DNA of 64,000 nt from Coleophoma eucalyptorum (lineage: Eukaryota; Ascomycota; Leotiomycetes; Helotiales; Dermateaceae), in assembly GCA_026120035.1 (NCBI GenBank), contig JALRME010000046.1, forward strand, positions 124,001 through 188,000. Reading direction: 5' to 3'. Both the position numbers and the translations under genes were made by a program. How positions within the stretch are numbered: the stretch's first letter is position 1; the number at the start of each line of letters is the position of its first letter. Positions 57,483 through 64,000 of this stretch are shown piece after piece. The notes under the pieces are model-generated. The model was not told the origin of the DNA, made no database searches, and was given only the letters and a program-made list of their open reading frames with translations.

Positions 57483-59316
57483 TCAGTGTAGGTAGTTGCC
57501 CAAAGTCTTAATCGTCCTGCCTATGGCCCCAATCTTCTTTGCTTTAGAATCCTTGCGCCGTCGTAAAGGTCTGGTTATCACGGGACCTTTCCTCGCCGAA
57601 GGTCGTAAGTCAATGAGCCATTTTCGCTGCTCCCGCCGACGCAGAGCGTGCAACTTCAGTATCAAGTCTGGCTTCAGTGAGCGGTCTTCATCCAAATATC
57701 CCTTCTTCCCTCTTGTTTTAGTTGATTGATCCACATTACCCACAGTAAACGTAACCTTGTAAGAAAGTTTACCCTGTACGTTTTTCAACTTGATTCCCGC
57801 CTTTATCACATTCCCGTACGATAGAACTTTCGACACTCTATCGGGGAATTGGCCGGAATTATCTGTTCTAATTCGTCTTAGTATGGATAAATAGTCGGTG
57901 TCATAGAGCCCTTCTTGCTTTGTGTTGGCGTGTATTAGATGTACTGATAAGCGATCATTGATGTCGCCGATGAGCAGTCCAAAATATCTGGTATCTTCAT
58001 CCCGAAATAACAATACTGCTTGCTTGTGTTCATCAATATAGCTCTTCTCGAGCGAGAGAACATTTTTGCCGATGTCTTTCCAAGGACTCTCGTTTTTAGG
58101 CAAAATGGGATTGATGCCATGCTTGAGGAGCGGACTCGTCTCGACTAAAATTGAGGATGGCAGGTGTTTGAATAGCTTCTGGTATGTGGCTGGCACCTTC
58201 GACTGAACGGAGTATATCAAAGTTCTTTGAGGATCATAGTCAACTTTCATAAGTTCGTCGAATTGGACAAAGAGTGATCCTTCACGAGCATAATTCGTGC
58301 CGTTTTTCGTCAGTATAAGCGTAATGAACTGATCTTGTGACTCTTCCCTCTTGCAGTTCAGCGGAGCCAGAAATGCCTCCCGCCCATCCTCCAGCTGGAA
58401 GGGAGCAAGAATAAATTCCGATCGAAGACCCTTGTTAGTCATAGTATGCGGAGGTCTTTCGGGATCGAACGATGCTGTTCTCACGTTTCCAGCATTTCTG
58501 AAAAGCTTCGGAGAAGATGCCAACAGCCCCCCACTGGCAGAGGCTGAGCTCCAGGCAAATATCGACTCATCGTCCGTCTGGCTCAAGATGGCAAGCTGTA
58601 GCCTAATGAAGGCCTTCCCACCTTCTCCGTACATTGTTGGCATGTTCACATCGAACAGCCCCATCAAGCAATATGCTTGATCTTCCGTCCTTGTTGTCAC
58701 TCTCCTCGACGCCCACGACATTTTTTGCGCTACGCTAGCGTCTTCATAATTGGATAAATGCGTAATTCCAGTAATTGACTCTATGAGTCCCCCTAAACTC
58801 GCTTTGGTGCCAATTTCGGTCCAGTCATGTGCGTAGAATTCTACGTATCGAGGGGCCAGCATCTCTTGTAGAGTCCACCCCCGCTTGAACCAAGCACTTT
58901 TGCGAAAGTAGGATGGATTCTGGTAAGGATCTTCCTCTGAAGAGGGGACGTCAGAAAGGTATGCATAGCATATTTGGGCCGATCTGTACCATTCGAACAT
59001 GGAGTTGATGGCCTCAGAAAGCTCAGCACTGCTTCTTTTGTCGATACAACAAGAGTCAATCCACTGTTACACGTAAGTATTTGAAGATAATAAGCCATTG
59101 GGGAATACTTACAACGTGTTGCCAGCCATCCTTGATAGCTTGCCTACAACATCCTTCGATCTTGGCCCAACCTAGCATTTGCGGGCCTTTCCCATCCTGG
59201 AAATCCTGATAACTTACTTCAGAAGCTTCCCAGCGATGTGACAAAATGGCATACATTGGTACTTGATACCCGGAATATTCCTCCAAGGCGAGCGTTCGGG
59301 TGTTGATCAGCCGCAT
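57483..59316 (-). CDS. HET-domain (heterokaryon incompatibility-type) protein
   Basis: Exons 59113-59316 and 57483-59063 with a 49-nt intron give 594 residues. The N-terminal HET domain (PF06985) is clear: MRLINTRTLALEEYSGYQVPMYAILSHRW-type opening, the CCRQAIKDGWQHV-WIDSCCIDKRSSAELSEAINSMFEWYR core across the intron, and ICYAYLSDVP, WFKRGWTLQE and QKMSWASRRVTTRTEDQAYCLMGLFDVNMPTMYGEGGKAFIRLQ blocks. HET domains trigger cell death or growth arrest in nonself recognition between fungal individuals. The C-terminal half (about 250-594) has no NACHT, WD or ankyrin repeats and no recognisable partner domain; it ends basic (TRPLRRRKDSKAKKIG). Standalone HET proteins of this size are numerous in filamentous ascomycetes, and a specific incompatibility role is unproven. 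Confidence 0.92.
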
Positions 59317-60062
59317 TTTGGTGACGCAGCTCCGCCTCGTTGATATAACGTACCAGCAGCAATGGTCCTAGTGATTGAATTCGTCAAGTTAGATAGTTTT
59401 GTACATGGGTGCATATTTAGGAAGATATTGGTATAATAAAGGGATTAATATGATTGATCTAGATTTTAGGGTTTTATCGAGAATATAATAACTTCCGAAG
59501 AGGATACCACGTTGTTTTTAGGTTGGGAGCATTGAGGCTGTGCTCTCCAAAGAACGCCTCTTTCTATGCACTGATGGCTGTAACCGAAATTGGCTGTTGC
59601 CCCTGTCCTCTTCGTATTCAGCTTTCTATCCTGAATCACCCAACATAAGATTTAGAATATCACGTGATGAAGTAGTATCGGATTAAGGCATTGTGACTAT
59701 TTCAGTTCATAAGCTTGCGCTATCTTAAGAGAGATGTTGATGAGATTGGAATTAGATACTAATAATGCTATATAGTATAAGAAGGGAATAAAAAATAATG
59801 ATACAGCGGCGAAATGCCTATTGAAGGAGTATAGTAGCAAGTCTTCAAACGGTCGAAGTGTTCATGTTTGGTTTCTATCGCGATTGCTCGCAAGACACAA
59901 CTACGTCTAACCCTTTCTAACTTCTCATCTATACCAAAGCAATCCTTGTCAGAGTAATACACTCTATAGAGATAACATTCCTTCGACTTTGTCTTTGATG
60001 GTTATACCACAACACAAAATTGAGCTTTGCAGCACCAGGCATTACTATACCTTTCGTAAAAT
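59317..60062. other. Intergenic region with second direct-repeat copy
   Basis: About 0.75 kb of AT-rich DNA upstream of the HET gene and downstream of the TatD gene. It holds the second 25-bp repeat copy. The open frame 59768-59962 shows no family. Confidence 0.45.
59834..59858 (+). repeat. 25-bp direct repeat flanking the HET gene, copy 2
   Basis: Begins GTAGCAAGTCTTCAAAC and ends TCGAAG, with GG where the first copy at 57085-57109 has CA. Same orientation; no homology extends beyond the 25 bp on either side. Confidence 0.8.
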
Positions 60063-61063
60063 TCATTTTAGCCCAAACATCTGGTGGCTATTATTCCAAG
60101 CTGCCTCGACTACCATCTCTATTGGCACTCCCATTACCCCCGCAACAATCATTGCTACACGGTCAATAGTACAGCTCTCGTTGCGGCCCTTGACCATCTG
60201 GCCTTCAATGAACTTGTTATGCTTTCGGGAAGGTGGCAGTGGGCGAGCATTTTGTAGATACTGCTCAATCTGGCTCGTTGATACTATTTCGCACCATGGA
60301 GCATCCGTCTCAAGCTGCAGCTTGTCCAGCGGAATATGGCGCACCATATCCAACTGCTCGTCTGTGCGGAAGCAGACTCCATTTACACTAATATCTAGGC
60401 CTAGATCTACAAGCTGTAGCATCTCGTCTTTGGTGCCTGCGAAAGAATGTACTAGTCCACCGCGTGGAAGCTTTAGCAAATATGGCTTAATGATAGAGAT
60501 AAAGTCGGTCACTGACTCTCTCGCGTGCAGGAACAGTGGAAGTTGGAACACTACTGCCATGTTGAGTTGGTCTCGAAATGCCCGTTTTTGAGTCTCTTTA
60601 TCTGCCCGATCGAGATACTCGTAGTCAAGACCAATTTCGCCGAAGGCCACGAGTGTTGATGGCTCTTCAGCTAGTAACTTTTGGCCAAACTGCTGCATGG
60701 TGTCGAGATAATTCTCCCCTTCCCCAGAGTATATGTCACCAACATGGTAGGGGTGTACTCCAAGTGTCATAGTACAAGTACCAGGGTACTTCTTGACGAG
60801 CTCATGGTTCTCATAGGCGCCGGGCAGTGTCATAGTTGTTAAGATGAGCTTCTCGCAGCCATATTCTTGGGCGCGTTGTATGACATTGGCAAAATCGGGT
60901 TCGTGATATTTCTTCCCCCGATATTTGCCTTGGAATTGGTCGGCGGTGAATGTAACCGCGACCTTGAGTGACGGTCAGTTACAAATGCTTGTTTGTCTAC
61001 TTGCGTTTTCAAACGATGACTTACATCTACGAAGCGCCGTTGATAAGTTTGCGATGCGGACAT
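60063..61063 (-). CDS. TatD-family DNase, TATDN1-like
   Basis: Metal-dependent nuclease of the TatD family (yeast YBL055C, animal TATDN1), linked to DNA degradation in apoptosis-like processes and to 3'-5' exonuclease activity. Exons 61025-61063 (13 codons) and 60063-60962 with a 62-nt intron encode 312 residues. Family features: RFVDVAVTFTADQFQGKYRG at the start, with VTFTA where bacterial TatD has a His-x-His, as in eukaryotic TATDN1; LGVHPYH; Glu122 in FGEIGLDYEY; His159 in LHARES; His185 in VHSFAGT; and Asp233 in ETDAPWCE. These supply the expected metal site. The C-terminus ends with the conserved NSHQMFGLK. It is divergent from the amidohydrolase gene. Cytosolic or nuclear location is inferred. 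Confidence 0.92.
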
Positions 61064-61220
61064 GGTGAGGGTTCTAGAAAGAGGCCAGATAGAGCAGGAC
61101 GATGGCAGGGGTAAACGGGTCACAGATTTTATCATGATGAGTTGAAGAGATAGCTTCCCCGAATCCCAACCCTATCCGAATTTGATTCGTCGCTTATCTA
61201 CACCTTTCCGCTTACTTGAC

Positions 61221-61236
61221 CGGGTACGTGTACCCG
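61221..61236. promoter_or_regulatory. Palindrome CGGGTAC-GT-GTACCCG, site 1
   Basis: Perfect 7-bp arms with a 2-nt spacer, extended to 18 bp by a flanking C and G. It lies about 160 bp upstream of the TatD ATG. The layout CGG-N10-CCG is that of Put3-type Zn2Cys6 factors. Confidence 0.55.
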
Positions 61237-61680
61237 GCCCAATCCGTCCAATTGCTTGCTACGTTAGTTTTGTAGCCACACCAGTGTGACTCGCCTAAAC
61301 GAAACTCAAGACTAGAACTTAAGATCTGTATCCATGCCGATTCTAGTCACAGACAGGACTGCAATAATGGTATTTCCGCCATCAGAGTGGATAATTTATT
61401 CGGGTAGACCGATACCTAAAGAGATACTTCCGTGGGGTTGAATAGTTTCCCAGGCAAACTAACTAACTAGCATACTTCAGGCGATTCTTCTACCATGCTA
61501 GCTATGTTCACCATCTTTTCACAAAGAAATCCCACGTCTGATCCAAGGCTTAGATTATTCAGTTATCTGCCCTTTAAATTCTATGCTCTAGCATACTTGT
61601 ACCTATTTGAGCTCTCTATGGTTACAGGGTGTACTCCTAGACACGGGTTTATGAACTTGATGACTACCCCTCACAAGAAC

Positions 61681-61696
61681 CGGGTACCAGTACCCA
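61681..61696. promoter_or_regulatory. Palindrome CGGGTAC-CA-GTACCCA, site 2
   Basis: Same arms as site 1 with one mismatch at the last base. It lies about 335 bp upstream of the amidohydrolase ATG. Confidence 0.5.
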
Positions 61697-62030
61697 ACCA
61701 GCGCAAAATGCTTGTGATAACGGAAAGCTGCATCATTGGCAATCATTTCTAATCTATCTAATTGAGATGCTCTGGTCATTATCTACTATCGTCTATATGC
61801 GTAGCAAGCGACCAAGCCGGAAGAAGATCCCGGAGATGCCCTTGGTGTGGTCAATGCATACATTTCAGTAGAGTGGGCTATTTTGTTGCCCAGAGCTGCA
61901 AGTCAGACTGGCAGGAAATTGTACTATATCTTGGTAGAGGTGCCTTTTATTGAGTGGTACTAGGTTGCATTCAACATTTCAAAAATCATTAAGACTTTCA
62001 CATAACTTACTACCACTGAAGCCACGCATA

Positions 62031-63353
62031 ATGTCAGTTTCTGCAAACTTTATCAAGCCATGGCTACCCACAAGGTCTCCTAGCTCATATTTATTCACCT
62101 CTGCAAACATAGTCGATACTGTCGAGGGTAAAATCTACGCCAATGCTTCCGTTCACATTTCTGGTGGCTACATTATCAAAGTCGCTTATGATGATAATAT
62201 CACGGTACCAGCGGACACGCAAACAATCGACCTTGGAGGGAAATATCTCTGCCCAGGTCTTACCGATTCCCATGTACATATCTCTGCTGTTCCGGGCGAG
62301 ATTGATTTCCGTCACGTTGTATCCACACCCGAGCAGCAAGCACTCATTCGGATGACATTTGTATGTCGTGATATGCTGCGGCGAGGCTTTACCACCGTAC
62401 GAGACTGTGGCGGAGCTCCATACGCTTTGAAACAAGCATGCGAGGAGTGGTTGATTGCCGGCCCAAGACTTTTCATTGCTGGGCATGCGATAAGCCAGAC
62501 TGGAGGACATGGAGATTTTCGAAGCGCCCACGACCACAAAGAATGTGTCTCTGGGTTCGTTTCTGGGCTTGGAAGAGTTTGCGACGGTGTCCCAGAGTGC
62601 TTGCGGGTTGCTCGAGATGAGCTAAGATGTGGTTCTGATTTCATCAAGGTCATGGCCGGTGGCGGAGTGGTCAGTCCGACTGATCATTTGTTAAATATCC
62701 AGTTTTCGCCTGAGGAGTTACAGGCTCTGGTTATGGTTGCAACAAATGGGAAGACCTATGTTACATGCCACGCATACACGCCAGAAACTATCAAGATGGC
62801 GATTGATAATGGTGTTAGAGGCATTGAACATGGCAACTTGCTTGATGTGGAAACTGCTCAGTTGATGGCAGCGAAGGGTGTGTATCTAACACCTACATTG
62901 GTGACATACCACACCCTAGCAGATCCTTCTTTACCCCAATTCCTTACAGCAGAGTCGGTTCAGAAGAATGTGGAGGTCTTGAACGCAGGATTGAAGTCAC
63001 TACAAATAGCAAAGGAAGCAGGTGTTACTATGTGTTATGGTTCTGACCTTCTAGGTCCTCTAGGTAAATATCAGTGCGGAGAGTTTGGGTTGCGATCCAA
63101 GGTGCTCCCAGCACTTGACATATTGCAAAGTGCTACCATCAATCCTGCACGCATGATGGGACTCAAGATGGCAGGGCAAATCCGAGAAGGCTTCTGGGCA
63201 GATATATTGGTGCTGAATAGCAATCCACTAGATGACATCACTATGTTTGAGAGATATGAATCGGAGCTTTTGGCAGTCATAAAGGCTGGAAGATTCTGCC
63301 ACAGCAAGTTACCCAACATCACTGGACTTCTCGATGATTTCGCGAAGCTGTAG
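62031..63353 (+). CDS. Metal-dependent amidohydrolase, imidazolonepropionase/prolidase-like
   Basis: Single-exon gene, 440 residues from ATG 62031; upstream sequence is open only from a TTG and is not conserved. Belongs to the amidohydrolase superfamily (PF01979) in the imidazolonepropionase-like group that also contains Xaa-Pro dipeptidases of environmental bacteria. The binuclear-type metal site is complete: His81/His83 in DSHVHIS, Lys206 (probably carboxylated) in DFIKVMAGGG, His247 in TCHAYT, His267 in GIEHGNLL and Asp339 in YGSDLLG. The family end block NPARMMGLKMAGQIREGFWADILVLNSNPLDD is present. It could hydrolyse amides, lactams, or N-acyl/prolyl dipeptides; the natural substrate cannot be read. 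No intron and no signal peptide. Three similar palindromes bracket the gene and may regulate it. Confidence 0.92.
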   Translation: MSVSANFIKPWLPTRSPSSYLFTSANIVDTVEGKIYANASVHISGGYIIKVAYDDNITVPADTQTIDLGGKYLCPGLTDSHVHISAVPGEIDFRHVVSTPEQQALIRMTFVCRDMLRRGFTTVRDCGGAPYALKQACEEWLIAGPRLFIAGHAISQTGGHGDFRSAHDHKECVSGFVSGLGRVCDGVPECLRVARDELRCGSDFIKVMAGGGVVSPTDHLLNIQFSPEELQALVMVATNGKTYVTCHAYTPETIKMAIDNGVRGIEHGNLLDVETAQLMAAKGVYLTPTLVTYHTLADPSLPQFLTAESVQKNVEVLNAGLKSLQIAKEAGVTMCYGSDLLGPLGKYQCGEFGLRSKVLPALDILQSATINPARMMGLKMAGQIREGFWADILVLNSNPLDDITMFERYESELLAVIKAGRFCHSKLPNITGLLDDFAKL

Positions 63354-64000
63354 AGAGATAATCAATTATGGCTTAAATCAAGTTTAAGTGTTTGATAAGT
63401 GATTCATTGTCATACTTTTAATGATTGTGCGTATTGGCCAAAATTTTCCAAGGTGAAGCTGCTCAAAGCTAACGTTTATTATAACTTAGCGGTTACCCAT
63501 GCTGTGTTAATAAGCATATAGCATCGAAACTTTACACTTCTCCCGTCATAATAGGGAACTAGAGGCCAGGAACAATATATTGGCAAGACTTGCTGTTTCC
63601 AGTACAAATCCCATTACGATCTTATCAATGGCTTTCCCATGCCCTATCAAATTCAGAGGATTGGTGAGACTTCTGCTCCTAGGACTCATTATCTGAGGAG
63701 CTACGGGTACTAGTACCCGGACGGTGAGATTGCACACTATTGTAGATTTGGCAGTCGCTAGTGGCGTCAAGTTAGTGACCAACCAAAGCAGGTTATCAAC
63801 TCAATATCTCCTTCTGCTGACTTGACCTGCTCTTATCGCTTTCTTCGGCTTATCTTTGCTAGGGCACTTTTGAGCTTTGTCTACGTGTCTGGGGGTACGC
63901 GTGAGCATTGCCGGTGGATAGTTACCCCTTGCTTGCTCAAAACAATGCTTGGCTGGGCCGTGATCTCCGCAAAGTTATCAGATAACATTATATCAATGAA
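63354..64000. other. Right-edge non-coding region with one palindrome
   Basis: Contains the amidohydrolase 3' UTR and the palindrome at 63704-63719. A minus-strand frame at 63546-63782 starts at TTG, and I do not accept it, though it might be the inside of a gene continuing past the window. Nothing else recognised. Confidence 0.4.
63704..63719. promoter_or_regulatory. Palindrome CGGGTAC-TA-GTACCCG, site 3
   Basis: Perfect copy of the site 1 arms with another spacer, about 350 bp beyond the amidohydrolase stop. It may serve a gene just outside the window, or be part of an unrecognised repeat pair with site 1. Confidence 0.5.

Larger units (their letters stand above)
61064..62030. other. Divergent intergenic region with two palindromes
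   Basis: Nearly 1 kb between divergent TatD and amidohydrolase genes. Contains the CGG-N10-CCG palindrome at 61221-61236 and a near-perfect copy at 61681-61696 (listed separately). Short frames here (61495-61752, 61762-61953) have no recognisable content. Confidence 0.5.

Noticed and set aside
61950..62030. Extended N-terminus for the amidohydrolase
   Set aside because: The frame opens at TTG, not ATG, and the extra 27 residues are not family-like; ATG 62031 fits.
63546..63782. 78-codon minus-strand frame near the right edge
   Set aside because: Starts at TTG and no family is recognised; could only be a gene fragment if the next sequence supports it.
1..64000. tRNA, rRNA, CRISPR or intact transposon
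   Set aside because: I looked for T-loop-like GGTTCRAnnCC signals, spaced repeats and transposase motifs and saw none that held up.
1..64000. Secondary-metabolite or catabolic gene cluster
   Set aside because: No polyketide synthase, NRPS, terpene cyclase or P450 is present; the enzymes are from unrelated pathways and widely spaced.

Overview
The window looks like nuclear DNA of a filamentous ascomycete (Pezizomycotina; a plant-associated Leotiomycete would fit, but this is inference). The evidence is short introns (about 44-118 nt) with GT..AG ends and CTAAC/CTGAC-like branch points, monocistronic genes on both strands, and fungal families: a HET-domain protein, a fungal 7TM rhodopsin-domain protein, a secreted endopolygalacturonase, an FCY-type NCS1 permease, and an MSS116/CYT-19-like mitochondrial helicase. 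I found no rRNA, tRNA, CRISPR array or intact transposon. Exon joins were worked out by hand from splice signals, reading phase and family conservation.

Layout. 0-12 kb: an intron-rich purine/cytosine permease running off the left edge (-), a class II aldolase/adducin protein (+), the tRNA m5C methyltransferase Ncl1/Trm4 (+), a 2.8 kb gene-poor stretch, and a fucose-permease-like MFS transporter (+). 12-25 kb: endopolygalacturonase with a 10-nt micro-exon (-), a homeodomain/C2H2 regulator (+), a two-enzyme fusion of a diaminopropionate ammonia-lyase-like PLP enzyme with an M20 metallohydrolase (-), and a DEAD-box helicase (-). 25-34 kb: an unrecognised membrane-associated protein (-), a DmpA/S58 aminopeptidase (-), a CYSTM protein (-) and a single-pass membrane protein (+). 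34-46 kb: a 1414-residue homeodomain/C2H2 paralogue with a repetitive C-terminus (+), a thioredoxin-transglutaminase-like fusion (-) and a 7TM protein with three DVGGLL motifs (-). 46-50 kb is gene-poor with simple repeats. 50-64 kb: acetamidase/formamidase (+), short-chain dehydrogenase (-), tubulin cofactor D (+), HET protein (-) between two 25-bp direct repeats, TatD-like nuclease (-) and a metal-dependent amidohydrolase (+) bracketed by three copies of one palindrome.

The genes do not form one pathway. Several act on small nitrogenous or carbon nutrients (nucleobase uptake, fucose-type sugar uptake, pectin cleavage, beta-amino peptide cleavage, amide hydrolysis, possible diaminopropionate breakdown), which suits a saprotroph or plant associate. 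The others are housekeeping (tRNA methylation, mitochondrial RNA helicase, tubulin folding).

The best leads are the PLP lyase-M20 fusion, which mirrors the adjacent bacterial ygeX-ygeY genes; the redox-type thioredoxin domain inside a cytosolic transglutaminase-like protein; the CGG-N10-CCG palindromes at the right end; and the pair of homeodomain regulators, only one of which has the C-terminal repeat array.
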